Shown: in pieces, positions 23,797 through 33,697 of the stretch
Layout: each line of letters starts with the position of its first letter
Position numbering within the stretch: position 1 is the stretch's first letter
Source: Siderastrea radians
Taxonomy: Eukaryota > Cnidaria > Anthozoa > Scleractinia > Rhizangiidae
Reading direction: 5' to 3'
Length of the DNA stretch: 64,000 nt
Assembly: GCA_964017195.1 (NCBI GenBank)
Contig: OZ024890.1
Location: forward strand, 51,662,341 to 51,726,340
Notes under the pieces: model-generated
Databases searched by the model: none
Told to the model about the DNA's origin: nothing
What the model saw: the letters and a program-made list of their open reading frames with translations, nothing else
Made by a program: the position numbers and the translations under genes

Positions 23797-24639
23797 TCAA
23801 TCAAGGGCGAAGTCAAAGACTAGTACACCAAAGTTTGGAAATTTAAAACCTGCGACAGTTTTCATGTGGTTGTATTCCTGATGTAATTCCTGATGTGATC
23901 TGAAGGCATAATTAGATTGCACACGGAGACTTGTGGTTAGCTTGCTATCCCATGGCAATCTGTTTCTTGTGCTTTTCAAGCCAAGAAAAAACTTCTCCAT
24001 ATCTAGGCCAACCAATGGAGACAAAGGGATGTCCTGAAAATGTTCAGGGAGCCTATGAGCAGCAATTCTAAAGGGACGCAGTTTGCGTAAGTCCTTGAAC
24101 ATTATCATTTCATCATCTTTAGAGGTTCTGGTAGAATGAGCACGGGATGAGGGATGAATCTTTGTGGTACGGTCAAATTGTTGTTTGATTTGGTGAATCC
24201 CAGGTTCTGCTTTAGAGGCAGTGATGATGGCGTTGTTAGTTTTGTTTGGGCCCATTCCTTGCACCACATTTTTGCTGGTACAGTTGCAGATCTCCAGGGC
24301 TTTGTCACCTTCAATATTGTTTCCCGCACCTCCTGTCCAGTTTACAAATCTCCCCCATGATACTCGCTGTGCCACTTCCTCAGAGAGTAAGGCTTCAGCT
24401 TGTACAATGCTGGTAAACATTTCCACAGCATATTTTGTAAATGAATTGAAACGGAAGAAGTATGATGACAGTCGCTTTTGGTTGACATTGTTTCGGTCAC
24501 CATCACCTTCTGCACACGTGTCTGTCAGCTGCATCAAGAAGACTGCTAGTTCAATAACGTTTAGCCCATAATATCCGTGAGAAATAAAGCCGTAATTATA
24601 TTTTGCATTACATGGGAGAATAATACATTTAGCACACAT
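23797..24639 (-). CDS. Last exon of the DUF6589-like gene (C-terminus)
   Basis: 280-codon open frame ending FALD-stop. Carries YGLNVIEL...F.MQL.DT..EGDGDRN and NWTGGAGNNIEGDKALEI, then MGPNKT..AI and SRAHSTRTSKDDE, typical of the DUF6589 C-terminus. The 5' border is unresolved: there is no AG upstream for over 80 bases, so the acceptor may be lost, or the exon may start internally at the CTGACAGACACG after a TGATGCAG. Confidence 0.6.
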   Translation of the reverse strand: MCAKCIILPCNAKYNYGFISHGYYGLNVIELAVFLMQLTDTCAEGDGDRNNVNQKRLSSYFFRFNSFTKYAVEMFTSIVQAEALLSEEVAQRVSWGRFVNWTGGAGNNIEGDKALEICNCTSKNVVQGMGPNKTNNAIITASKAEPGIHQIKQQFDRTTKIHPSSRAHSTRTSKDDEMIMFKDLRKLRPFRIAAHRLPEHFQDIPLSPLVGLDMEKFFLGLKSTRNRLPWDSKLTTSLRVQSNYAFRSHQELHQEYNHMKTVAGFKFPNFGVLVFDFALD

Positions 24640-25103
24640 ATTTATACATCATACATATACACCGTCATACACATACAATGATAATAATTTAATAATAATA
24701 ATAATTTATCATCATTGTTGTTATTATTATTATTAGCTATACAGATGCGTGTAGTTTACCAGTAACTTTAATGCCTGTGACATTGAACCCTTGTAAACTT
24801 TAATCTCGTAGGAGAAATCATAATAGCCAGTAATAATTTTTTTTAGGCCTCTCTGTTTTGAGATGTGGCAAACTGTCATAACTCAAAAATGTCTGTTTTC
24901 AATATTATTATAAATTAAATGATTTTGTTTGACCAGAATCTGAATTGTGATACTTGTTGTATGCATAATGAATCTTTTGATTGATAATGGCCAATGGTGT
25001 CTTATGGTTACCGTAATTAAACCTTGCAACTATAATATTTATGAGAAAAGTCTTAATTATTATAAGATTTTGTTATAAAATAATATTTAAATACCTGAAG
25101 TTT
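24640..25103. repeat. Intron with AT microsatellite
   Basis: Part of the last intron of the DUF6589-like gene. (AAT)n and (ATT)n tracts at about 24,680-24,740 facing each other could form a hairpin. Nothing else seen. Confidence 0.5.
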
Positions 25104-25130
25104 TCACAAGTTGAAATTTGTTGACCTTAC

Positions 25131-25619
25131 TTTGTCGGTTCCACTTAGGTCTTCCTCAATGACCTCATCGTCAACATTACCTTCTTCAACCCCATTAGCT
25201 GGAAGCACACCAAAATAGTCATGGTCATGGTCAACTGTGGCAACTTGTCTGAACCTTTGTTGCAGCTCCTGGTTTTGCATTACAGCATCCCGGTCTGGAT
25301 CTACCATGAGAAATTCATCAACAAAGGAGCCAATGACTTCATCGAAGTAGGCCTTCTTTCTTGTTTTTGGAAGGTGGAGAATACCATTTGGAGGCTTATG
25401 TTTGACAGGAGTGTCGTTAAGGTCGTTCATACTAAAAACTTCCATGGCTGCCTCAAGCAGGTATGCTTTGCCAAGACTTACAAAGAAGCCTTCTGTTCCT
25501 TCAGAGGACTTAGCTACCTTCTCTGGTGTAACATTCTTGCGATTCAGTCGTTCACGGAAGTACTTAATGGTGCCAACCTCTCTAATTGACTCAGCTTTGT
25601 ACAAATGGTCAAACACAAG
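25131..25619 (-). CDS. Exon E of the DUF6589-like gene
   Basis: Acceptor ATGCAG (25,620-25,621), donor AAA|GTAAGG (25,130); 163 codons, phase 0 at both ends. Contains VFDHLYKAES, VGTIKYFRERLNRKNV and LGKAYLLEAAMEVF, then KTRKKAYFDEVIGSFVDEF and an acidic tail. No breaks. Confidence 0.65.
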
Positions 25620-26227
25620 CTGCATATCGAACAAAACGTACGGCAATTAATTATAGTCAAAAACCATGCAACCTTGTACATACATCAGAATTCAGATCAA
25701 TAGGATGCAATATCATGCAACCCTGTTGAATGCACCTCTGTTGTATGGTGTTGAATTGGGCGCACCAAAAAATGGTACATTGTTTACCATTGTTGAAGAA
25801 GTTGTTGAAATTTATCTGTTCAAACACAAACACATGTCAATACTGAAACAATATGTTTATAAGTAACCACATTATAAAATAATGTTAATACAGACACATT
25901 GGCTCATTCCAATTATTATTTCAGTTAGATTAAGTACGTTAATTAATATTAGTTCATGAAATCAGTTATTTGCAGAAACCTGTTATAAATACTTACACTG
26001 TGTCTATTAAATGCATGATTTACAGTGTCCATTCTTATAATGGGTCCTTATCAATAGGGTTCATCTTAAGTGTTAATGTTTTGGCTTGGATAAATTAAAT
26101 TAAGTAACACTCTGTTTCTTTACAAAATGGGATGAAATGAAATGTTCTTTGAGGTAGCTAACAAGTACTCATTAATATCATTATATATGGAGAAAACAAT
26201 TATTACAAGAACTGCCCTTCTATGTAC

Positions 26228-26508
26228 CTGCAGGTAGGACATTTTGGTGTGGAATGGTTCAACAACAAAGGGACTGCAGTGCTCAAATCTGTCCTTTGCA
26301 GTGTGACTTCCTTTTCTGAGATCCTTTGCCCCAGCAAAACGTACTCTAGTCAACTGGTCACCACCAAAAGGGACACAGATTTCTTTCATGTGATCTCCAT
26401 CATCAGTTCTGGTCACATGTGCCCCAGGCTGGTCTGGTGCGGATTGCCTCCCTTCTAGAGTTCCGCTGGGCATGGCTCGCACTGCATTTCTTGGGACACT
26501 GATTACAT
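26228..26508 (-). CDS. Exon D of the DUF6589-like gene
   Basis: Acceptor TTGTAG (26,509-26,510), donor CTGCAG|GTACAT (26,227). Entry phase 1 from exon C and exit phase 0 both fit. It carries [20 protein letters not shown] and FHTKMSYLQ, the most recognisable family motifs. The Asp of GGDQLT is a candidate catalytic or metal-binding residue (inference). No breaks. Confidence 0.65.
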
Positions 26509-26917
26509 CTACAATAAATCACATCCATGCATGTCAAGCTCCTTGGCAGTTAAAATGAAGCTGAGTTCCCTACACTTGCCAGTTGAAGACTGCAGGAAAA
26601 TATTAGCACTTCTTTTGTTTTAGGCAAAGAAGAAGTTATTACCATACCATATACATAAAACTTTTCCATCCACATACAGACTGTGACTAGGATGTACAGC
26701 TTAAGAACTCAGATTTCACTTAACCACGTTTTAACTCTGATAAATATGGAAGACATTCCTTGAGATTCTTTGGACCCTTCCTTTGGTCAAAGATACCGAT
26801 TTAGTGCCATAAAGCGAAGAACATCTAGGCAAATTCAAGGCCAAAATAAGAAAAGGAGACTTGACTACCCTACTTGTATAGGGAGTCAACATACACCATG
26901 CAATGATAGTTACTAAC

Positions 26918-27489
26918 CTGCTTTACCATAAATCTCTTCAAGAGTGTTCTCATAGAAGCACAGAATGTCTACAACATCATCATATTTTTGTCATCTTTCA
27001 GCTGGATGGGTAGACTGCCAATGGTTGATTTCTGAGCCATTTCTTTGGAGAAGCGATGAGCTATGTGCTGGGGAATTACTGTTTTCAAGAAGGACAATGC
27101 TGGAATATATGCCACTAGTACTCTTCCCACCAGAACCTTAAAATCTTCACGCAGCTTTTGGGTTTCTGTATCATTAAGTAAGAAATGACAGTTGGGAAGA
27201 CTTTGGATACTACGACGAGGTGAGACTTGAGACAGGCCCTCACATGGCACCCTGTCCACTATTAAGTTGGAGGCAAAGTAGTGCAGATCTTTGTTCTGGT
27301 GGTCATTTCGCATGTCATGGACAAGAACCCTGATGTCCCAATATTATTGTCCCCTGTTGCCTGCAGCTTCTTCCCTTGCTTCACTTCCTCGATTACTTTG
27401 TCTGCAAAATGTCCTCCAATTAGCTTCATGAGCTTGAATTTGCTTGTGTGCCCCAAGCAAAATCCAAGTTTCTGACATCTGTTGATAAG
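26918..27489 (-). pseudogene. Exon C of the DUF6589-like gene, two frameshifts
   Basis: Acceptor TTCTTTAG at 27,490-27,491 and donor GCAG|GTTAGT at 26,917. It begins LINRCQKLGFCLGHTSKF in phase with exon B. The frame breaks near 27,340 (GACAATAATATTGG, where GDNWDIRV would be expected) and again near 26,985 in an A-run. Between them is DLHYFASNLIVDRV...LPIQLKDDK. Both breaks look like small indels. Confidence 0.6.
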
Positions 27490-28224
27490 CTAAAGAAGGA
27501 GTGCATGTGAATAAACTAAACCTGACTTGCATGGAAGAGTGACACCAAAAAATATTTTGCCATTGAAACAGAGTAATAGTAACAGTACTACCCATCTTTT
27601 AATTTTTTTGGGTGGTCACTTGCCCCAGACCTCTGGTTTTCGCTTGGCCAAACAAATCTTCGTGGCAGACTTCCGCTTTACCCCTTGGGCTGGTATCTTG
27701 AGTGACCGTAACATATTTTGCACCCTGGGGGGAGGGAGAATAATGGCGGGGTCTAATGCCCCTTGCACTTTTCTTGTTAATCTTATTTTGCTCTTAAATA
27801 ACCTTGGTGCCAGAAGGTTTGTTATTATAATCATGATTATTAGTGTTATTATTATTATTAATTAATTTGTTTTTTCTGAGTCATAGCTGTCTGAAGGGGT
27901 GAAGCTACATCAACAAGAAGTGGAGCTGTTGCCAGCTGTGGACCATCAGTGCTGCTTATTTTCATTCTGAGCCAGGGTAGCATTCAGGCCATTTCACTTC
28001 CCATGGTGGCCAAAAGTAAAATGTCTAGAAAATCCCCCCTCCCCCAAAAAAAACAAAAAACAAAATACATATTACAAATATAGAATAGTACAGAATAGCT
28101 TGTGTCACTGAAAAGAAGTACTCAGGGCAGTTTTCCTTTGAAATGTTTCACAAAATCTTGAACTTCATCTTACAGACTGGTAGAACTACATTATGCAAGT
28201 ACAGTTTTGACTCTGTGAGTAAGT

Positions 28225-28285
28225 ATTCTACCTCGTTACCATGCCAGGAGATCCCATGAGATTGCTTGCGCATGCGCATGATCAG
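28225..28285 (+). repeat. DIRS left inverted terminal repeat
   Basis: The first 38 bases (from ATTCTACCTCGTTACC) are inversely repeated at 32,928-32,966. The next part, GATTGCTTGCGCATGCGCAT and a few bases more, is inversely repeated in the loop of the 3' foldback (about 33,112-33,140). That dual match is the internal-complementary-region logic of DIRS elements. Confidence 0.8.
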
Positions 28286-29923
28286 TGCTTTGTATGCTTC
28301 GATCAGAGGAAGACGACATTGATATTTTGGCTGCAAAATAGGGTTTCTGTTGCCTTCAGGTCACAGTATTACAACCCCTACTGCAGTAAAAAACACGAAG
28401 GGTCGTGGTCTAAGTACCTTGACACCTTTTTTATCTCGTATTTACTTGTTGGAGTGGGAAAAAATCGACAACAGAACGACGCCGCTCACAACAAGCACAT
28501 GGTGAATTCTGTGAGTTCGAAAAACTCCACTCTGTCAAATCTCGAAGAGAATCTCTTCAGTATGATGGATGAGAATACTAGTCTCCTAAGTGAGACAACA
28601 ACCAGACAGCGAACTGCTGAACACCAGGTAAATGACGAGATTATTTCTGAAGCGGTCACTGGTGATGGCGCCAAAACCGCCATTGAATGCGTCACGGCCG
28701 ATGTTCATCGTCGCGTTTCCCCTTCGGTGGAAAAGAAGAGGGGAGAAGTCAAGGCAGCCGTTGCAGAAAAGAGACCGAAACAGGTCTTGACTCAGTCAGG
28801 AAAAACGGCAAATAAGCCAACGAATAAGAAAGGCACTAAAGTCGCTCCCAACACGAGTCCAGCGCAGGAAACTATTCGCACTGAAAAAGGCGGGAAAACC
28901 GCTAGAGCATCGACATCATCTACTGCACAAACTGTTAACATCACACAGTTATCAGATATTTTACAATCGTCGCTTTCCACTGTTTTCTCTGGATTAACAG
29001 AGTCAATGAAGACAGGCTTTGCCGATTTAGGAAAGCTGATACAGGACACAAGAACAACTGAAGACAAGGAGATCGGTTCTGAGTCCCAGCTCTCGGAGGA
29101 TGAAGGCTCTGACAAAAACGAGCCCGACGAGCCATCAGCTAAACGTCAGAAAACAGCCGACTCTAACCCGGCTATAATCGAGAAGCTCACAAAAGATCTT
29201 GCTCTTGAGGATGAGAAAGGACCAGACATCAATACACAATTGGCAGGGCTTGTGCACAAACTTCTTCGTGAAGCAAAACCAAATGAAACAAAACTAAACG
29301 AGCTCAATAAGCAGTATATCCCTCCAAGCAATTGTGAAAGTCTGTCTGAAACAAGAGTGAACTCTAATATTTGGAACAACCTAGGCGAAACAGCAAGATC
29401 AAATGATCTGAAACTTCAAAAGGTCCAAAAATTTCTTATCAAAGGTATGACTGCTGTTGTTACAGTCATTGATTCACTCATTAAAGACGAGCCAAACTCG
29501 TCCAAAGAGGATAACATTGGAAAATTAATGGATGCTGTTATTCTGTTAGCCAATGCTAATACTGAAGTGAATTTGCGTCGGAGAGAAAGGCTCAAGCCTG
29601 AATTACATCCAAGTTATCGGCATTTGTGCAATCCTTCTAACACCATAACTTCCCAATTATTTGGGGACGACCTCCCAAAAGCTGTCAAGGACATTGCCGA
29701 AGCTAATAGGATAAGTTCCAAGATACATGGTGATAGGAGATCAGCAGACAGAAGGGACAAGAGGCAAAGATCAAGGCATTTTGCAGGCTCCAACAGCCGT
29801 AATCCTTACAGATCAAATTCTTACTATACATCAGGGTCAAAAAACTACCATCGCCCCCCTTTCTCGAACAGGAAAGAGGGGGCCAAGAAGAGGCAGCAAC
29901 AGCAACAGGAGAAAACCCAGTGA
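28241..29923 (+). CDS. DIRS ORF1 (Gag-like)
   Basis: 560 codons from the first ATG, which lies inside the terminal repeat; an ATG at 28,499 in the same frame is a more likely start. Ser/Thr/Lys-rich and low complexity up to about residue 230. Next comes a helical segment (LSDILQSSLSTVFSGLTESM), an acidic stretch, a conserved helical part (around residues 320-480) and an Arg/Ser/Tyr/Gln-rich tail that probably binds RNA. No zinc knuckle, which fits DIRS Gag proteins. Ends with TGA, four bases into the frame of ORF2. Confidence 0.75.
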   Translation: MPGDPMRLLAHAHDQCFVCFDQRKTTLIFWLQNRVSVAFRSQYYNPYCSKKHEGSWSKYLDTFFISYLLVGVGKNRQQNDAAHNKHMVNSVSSKNSTLSNLEENLFSMMDENTSLLSETTTRQRTAEHQVNDEIISEAVTGDGAKTAIECVTADVHRRVSPSVEKKRGEVKAAVAEKRPKQVLTQSGKTANKPTNKKGTKVAPNTSPAQETIRTEKGGKTARASTSSTAQTVNITQLSDILQSSLSTVFSGLTESMKTGFADLGKLIQDTRTTEDKEIGSESQLSEDEGSDKNEPDEPSAKRQKTADSNPAIIEKLTKDLALEDEKGPDINTQLAGLVHKLLREAKPNETKLNELNKQYIPPSNCESLSETRVNSNIWNNLGETARSNDLKLQKVQKFLIKGMTAVVTVIDSLIKDEPNSSKEDNIGKLMDAVILLANANTEVNLRRRERLKPELHPSYRHLCNPSNTITSQLFGDDLPKAVKDIAEANRISSKIHGDRRSADRRDKRQRSRHFAGSNSRNPYRSNSYYTSGSKNYHRPPFSNRKEGAKKRQQQQQEKTQ

Positions 29924-31485
29924 AGGAACCTTTATCTAAATCACCACCTGAAAAAGATCAGGTGAGTTTAACTACATTTCAAGCTACTGTCATAGCTGGC
30001 AGAACAAAACATTTTATTCCTGCTTGGCAGGAGATCACTGCAGACAAACAAATACTGGAGATGGTACAGGGCTGTCCCATTGAATTCATAAGTATGCCAA
30101 AGCAACTCTCCAGTGCTTATCCATTTTCACATAACCCCGTTGAACGAGAAATTATAAGCAAAGAGGTTGACAAGCTTCTAATTAAAGGGGTTATTGAAGA
30201 GACCACCCATTTAGAGGGTGAATTCATTTCTAGTATATTTGTTAGGAAAAAGAAAGACAACACTTACAGAATGATTTTAAATCTTAAAGATTTAAATTAC
30301 AACATTGAAAAGAAACATTTTAAGATGGATACTTTCTTATCTGCAGTGAATCTTGTCAAGCAAAACTGCTACATGGCATCTGTTGATTTGCGGGATGCCT
30401 ACTATACAATCCCAATAAGTATAAAATACAGAAAATATTTAAGATTTGAATGGCAAGGGAAACTATACAAATACACTTGCTTGCCAAATGGGTTGTCATC
30501 TGCCCCTCGATCCTTTACAAAGATCCTAAAACCAGTTTACAGCTCACTTCGCAGTAAAGGCCATGTTAATGTTGGCTACATAGACGATTCATATCTCCAA
30601 GGAGATACTTATGAGGAATGTAAACACAATGTTCAGGATAGCGTGAATCTTTTTGAAAAATTGGGTTTTCTGCCTCATCCTGAAAAGTCAGTCTTTGAGC
30701 CCACTCAAATAATAACTTTTCTCGGTTTTGTGATAAACTCAGTCACCATGACAATAACTCTTACCCCTGAAAAGGCTCTCAAAGTCAGCATGGCATGTAA
30801 AAAGCTGTTAGCTAAATCAGAATGTTCAATTGTAGAGGTGTCACAAGTGATAGGTCTACTGGTGGCCAGTTTACCAGCTGTTCAGTATGGGCAGCTACAC
30901 TACAGGCATCTTGAAATAGACAAGAACATTGCCCTTAAAATTGCTAAGGGAAATTACCAGGACATAATGTGCTTATCCGCAGCTGCCAAAGCAGACCTGG
31001 GCTGGTGGGTAGACAATGTCTTGCAGTCCAATAATCCGATTTCACATGGTAAAATTGATATTGAAATTACATGTGATGCTTCCAAAAAAGGCTGGGGAGC
31101 AGTTTGCAATAAGATTAGTACCCAAGGCCTTTGGACTACTAGAGAGCAGTCAAAACACATTAATGAGTTGGAACTTCTTGCAATTAAGTTTGCCCTGAAA
31201 GTTTTTGAATCACAATTGTCTGGGAAACATGTGAAAGTCCTTTCTGATAACACTACAGCTGTCTGTTATATAAACTCCAAAGGTGGGACTAAATCTCCGT
31301 CGTGCAACGACATCACCTGTGATATTTGGTCTTGGTGCATTAATAACAACACATGGCTAACTGCCGCACACATCCCTGGGGTCCAGAATACGGATGCAGA
31401 CCGAGAGAGTAGAATTTTTAATGAACGCACCGAATGGCAGTTGAACCCTGAAGTTTTTAGTCAAATCCAAGACTTATGGGTTTAA
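29920..31485 (+). CDS. DIRS ORF2: reverse transcriptase and RNase H
   Basis: RT with KKKDNTYRMILNLKDLN (about 30,250), VDLRDAYYTIPI (about 30,382), the LPNGLSSAPRSF motif and active-site YIDD at 30,577-30,588. RNase H has Asp in ITCDASKKGWGA, Glu in INELELLAI, Asp in VLSDNTTAV and Asp in NTDADRES. The frame opens at a GTG overlapping the ORF1 stop by four bases; the first ATG is about 140 bases in, so expression may need frameshifting or re-initiation. The frame stops at 31,485, and a conserved downstream part continues in another frame. Confidence 0.85.
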   Translation: MKEPLSKSPPEKDQVSLTTFQATVIAGRTKHFIPAWQEITADKQILEMVQGCPIEFISMPKQLSSAYPFSHNPVEREIISKEVDKLLIKGVIEETTHLEGEFISSIFVRKKKDNTYRMILNLKDLNYNIEKKHFKMDTFLSAVNLVKQNCYMASVDLRDAYYTIPISIKYRKYLRFEWQGKLYKYTCLPNGLSSAPRSFTKILKPVYSSLRSKGHVNVGYIDDSYLQGDTYEECKHNVQDSVNLFEKLGFLPHPEKSVFEPTQIITFLGFVINSVTMTITLTPEKALKVSMACKKLLAKSECSIVEVSQVIGLLVASLPAVQYGQLHYRHLEIDKNIALKIAKGNYQDIMCLSAAAKADLGWWVDNVLQSNNPISHGKIDIEITCDASKKGWGAVCNKISTQGLWTTREQSKHINELELLAIKFALKVFESQLSGKHVKVLSDNTTAVCYINSKGGTKSPSCNDITCDIWSWCINNNTWLTAAHIPGVQNTDADRESRIFNERTEWQLNPEVFSQIQDLWV

Positions 31486-32006
31486 CCCCTGAAATTGATC
31501 TCTTTGCCACCCGGGCGAACAGACAGCTAGCTATGTTTGCTTCATGGAAGCCAGACCCAGAGGCTACCCATATTGATGCATTTACAATTGACTGGAGCAA
31601 ATACAAGTTTTATTGCTTTCCACCTTTCTCTCTTATTTCTAGATGTTTAAGGAAAGTAGCAATGGACAAAGCAGAAGGGATTCTGATTGCACCCATATGG
31701 CCAACACAAGTTTGGTGGCCCCAGATGTTGAGATTGTTGATAAGACATCCAGTTGCTCTTCCACAACAAAAAAGACTGCTGACGCTACCCAACATGACCA
31801 AACTTCACCCGCTTCACGCAGAAATGGTACTGATGGCCTGCTACATATCAGGAGATCCTATGAAACAAGAGGAATTTCAGAATCAGCTTGTAACCTCCTC
31901 ATGGCCTCCTGGAGACCTGGTACCCAGAAACAATATCAAGTTTATATCCAGAAATGGTCTAACTTTTGTGCTCAAAGGAAAATTAATCATAATCAACCAA
32001 CTGTAG
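31476..32006 (+). CDS. DIRS ORF2 downstream part (post-RNase H / methyltransferase-like region)
   Basis: Begins MGLTPEIDLFATRANRQ and contains DAFTIDW, FYCFPPFSLI and GILIAPIWPTQVWWPQ, the segment that follows RNase H in DIRS polyproteins and has been compared with Dam-like methyltransferases. In DIRS elements it normally continues from RNase H, so the overlap of two frames at 31,476-31,485 suggests a one-base deletion. Catalytic methyltransferase motifs are not evident to me. Confidence 0.65.
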   Translation: MGLTPEIDLFATRANRQLAMFASWKPDPEATHIDAFTIDWSKYKFYCFPPFSLISRCLRKVAMDKAEGILIAPIWPTQVWWPQMLRLLIRHPVALPQQKRLLTLPNMTKLHPLHAEMVLMACYISGDPMKQEEFQNQLVTSSWPPGDLVPRNNIKFISRNGLTFVLKGKLIIINQL

Positions 32007-32815
32007 AGCAGGCTTTGGAATTCTTCACACATCTTTATGAACAGGGACTCACTTACAGTGCCATTAATACAGCACGGAGTGCCTTATCTTCATATATTGT
32101 ATTAGAAGATGGTACAAGTCTGGGTCAGCATCGCTTAGTGTCACGTTTACTGAAAGGCATTTTTCAGAGCAATCCTCCCTCGCCAAGGTATTCAGAGACT
32201 TGGGATGTCAGCGTTGTTTTACATTACCTTCAAGGCTTGTCGCCTGTTGGAACATTGACTCTTAAGGAACTGACACTTAAACTAGTGACTTTAATATTGT
32301 TAGTTTCTGGCCAAAGGGGGCAAACTGTTCACTTGTTAAATTTATCAAACATGAGGGTGTCCGTTGACAGTTACACGTTTTTGTTTTCCAAGTTGTTAAA
32401 GCAAACCAGACCTGGCTTTCCTAATCCCACAGTAACCTTAACTGCTTTCAGGGATAGTAGATTGTGTGTAGTTACTACTCTTAAAGAGTACATCAGCAGA
32501 ACAGAACCGTTACGAGGATCAGAATCCCAACTTTTTGTGAGCTACACTAAGCCGCACAAAGCAGTTAGTAGGGATACAATTGGTAGGTGGGTAAAAACTG
32601 TTTTGTCCTCTGCTGGCATTGACACAAAGAAGTTTAAACCTCATAGTACTAGAGCTGCTGCAGTGTCAGCAGCAAGCAACGCCTCAGTGTCCCTAGATGA
32701 GATAATGAGTACTGCAGGTTGGTCATCAGAATCCACTTTTGCCAAATTCTACAACAAACCTGTAGTTAGAGAGTCACAATTTGCATCCAGTGTACTTGGA
32801 TCAGCTGAAGGTTAA
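31643..32815 (+). CDS. DIRS tyrosine recombinase
   Basis: 390 codons, overlapping the previous frame by 364 bases as is usual in DIRS. N-terminal SAM-like helical domain from about residue 85 (ASWRPGTQKQY). Catalytic residues visible: Arg225 (SGQRG), His334 and Arg337 (HSTR), Trp360 and nucleophile Tyr370 (FYNKP). All are present, so the enzyme is potentially active. It would circularise or integrate the cDNA by strand exchange. An AATAAA follows at 32,848-32,853. Confidence 0.85.
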   Translation: MFKESSNGQSRRDSDCTHMANTSLVAPDVEIVDKTSSCSSTTKKTADATQHDQTSPASRRNGTDGLLHIRRSYETRGISESACNLLMASWRPGTQKQYQVYIQKWSNFCAQRKINHNQPTVEQALEFFTHLYEQGLTYSAINTARSALSSYIVLEDGTSLGQHRLVSRLLKGIFQSNPPSPRYSETWDVSVVLHYLQGLSPVGTLTLKELTLKLVTLILLVSGQRGQTVHLLNLSNMRVSVDSYTFLFSKLLKQTRPGFPNPTVTLTAFRDSRLCVVTTLKEYISRTEPLRGSESQLFVSYTKPHKAVSRDTIGRWVKTVLSSAGIDTKKFKPHSTRAAAVSAASNASVSLDEIMSTAGWSSESTFAKFYNKPVVRESQFASSVLGSAEG

Positions 32816-32847
32816 ACACCTAACTTCACGTTATAATTTCTACATTC

Positions 32848-32853
32848 AATAAA
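32848..32853 (+). terminator. Polyadenylation signal, DIRS
   Basis: AATAAA 33 bases after the recombinase stop codon and just before the right terminal repeat. Confidence 0.5.
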
Positions 32854-32927
32854 GTATGTTGAGTTGAGACAACTATTATCTTTGGACCATTTTTTCTTCG
32901 TTACTTGTCGCGCGTGATTGGCTTTGA

Positions 32928-33224
32928 AATCTCATGGGATCTCCTGGCATGGTAACGAGGTAGAATTGAAAAATTAAACGAGACTTACCTGGAAGTTGAA
33001 GTTTGATTGAAATTCTACCGAGTTACATAATGCCGGGGGATCACATGCCCTACCCACCCACCCTTGTGGTTACTACACGTTATTTACACCACGCGCACCA
33101 AGTCTTCTAAGACTGATCATGCGCATGCGCAAGCAATCTCATGTGATCCCCCGGCATTATGTAACTCGGTAGAATTTCAATCAAACTTCAACTTCCAGGT
33201 AAGTCTCGTTTAATTTTTCAATTA
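32928..33224. repeat. DIRS right ITR and perfect foldback (internal complementary region)
   Basis: 32,928-32,966 is the inverse of the left terminus. Then 32,964-33,047 and 33,140-33,224 form inverted arms of 84 bp that are identical base for base, with a 92-base loop. The loop carries the inverse of GATTGCTTGCGCATGCGC from the left end. Identical arms imply recent replication or gene conversion. Confidence 0.85.
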
Positions 33225-33253
33225 AGTGAGAATAGTTTCTCTTTGAAACCAAC

Positions 33254-33697
33254 CTGTTTCTTTGCATGTCCCTCTGATAGCAGGATGGTATTAATCCTCT
33301 GAACCAAGCTGAGGTCATGATTTCTTTTCTGCATTAAGATGCTATAACACAGACCAATTGCTGGGACAACATGAGGTTTGGTGGTTGAGTTTACAACTGT
33401 ACACATCACTTCCAGCAAGAGTGGACATCGGTGTGAAATCTTGTTCAGCACATTATTCCAGTCAAAGTTGACCATGTCGGGATACTGGTTTTTTCTCAGG
33501 ATTGATGGTGTGGTTTTTGTGCACAGTTCACTACAGTGGTCATCCAGCTCTTGTCACAACTTTGCTTTGAATAACATTTTCAAGGATGACACACTGTACA
33601 GAATGGACACAACAACAGAAGGTACCCTTGTCTTTGCTGCATTTATCACCTCTACCACTGTGTCCATATCCAAAACATCTGTAGCTGATTTGGTGAT
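33254..33697 (-). pseudogene. Exon B of the DUF6589-like gene, with nonsense codon
   Basis: Acceptor CCCAG at 33,698 and donor CAG|GTTGGT at 33,253 give 148 codons in phase 0 at both ends. An in-frame TGA lies at 33,554-33,556 (a CGA-to-TGA change would explain it). Downstream of it come ELDDHCSELC and CPLLLEVM...L.QKRNHDLSLVQ, which I recognise as the N-terminal part of the DUF6589 family. A shadow ORF on the plus strand overlaps it. Confidence 0.6.

Larger units (their letters stand above)
25647..28221. other. Introns of the DUF6589-like gene, non-coding parts
   Basis: Besides exons C and D (26,918-27,489 and 26,228-26,508) nothing codes. An ATT microsatellite is at about 27,835-27,862. 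A poly-C/poly-A tract at 28,037-28,060 follows. Several short open frames are shadows of the exons. Confidence 0.4.
28225..33224 (+). mobile_element. DIRS-type tyrosine-recombinase retrotransposon, nearly intact
   Basis: Gag-like ORF, RT/RNase H ORF, methyltransferase-like region and tyrosine recombinase on the plus strand, with inverted terminal repeats (28,225-28,262 and 32,928-32,966) and a terminal foldback containing a copy of the outer repeat. This is the arrangement of DIRS elements, which integrate by a recombinase, not a DDE integrase, and leave no target duplication; none is visible. It sits in the intron between exons B and C of the DUF6589-like gene, in the opposite orientation. 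Only one clear defect was seen (frameshift near 31,483). Confidence 0.85.

Noticed and set aside
24660..24740. AT-rich hairpin as a replication origin
   Set aside because: Simple (AAT)n and (ATT)n microsatellite with no supporting motif.
28792..29115. Minus-strand Ser/Val-rich frames inside the DIRS Gag
   Set aside because: Shadow frames caused by codon bias in ORF1; no domain.
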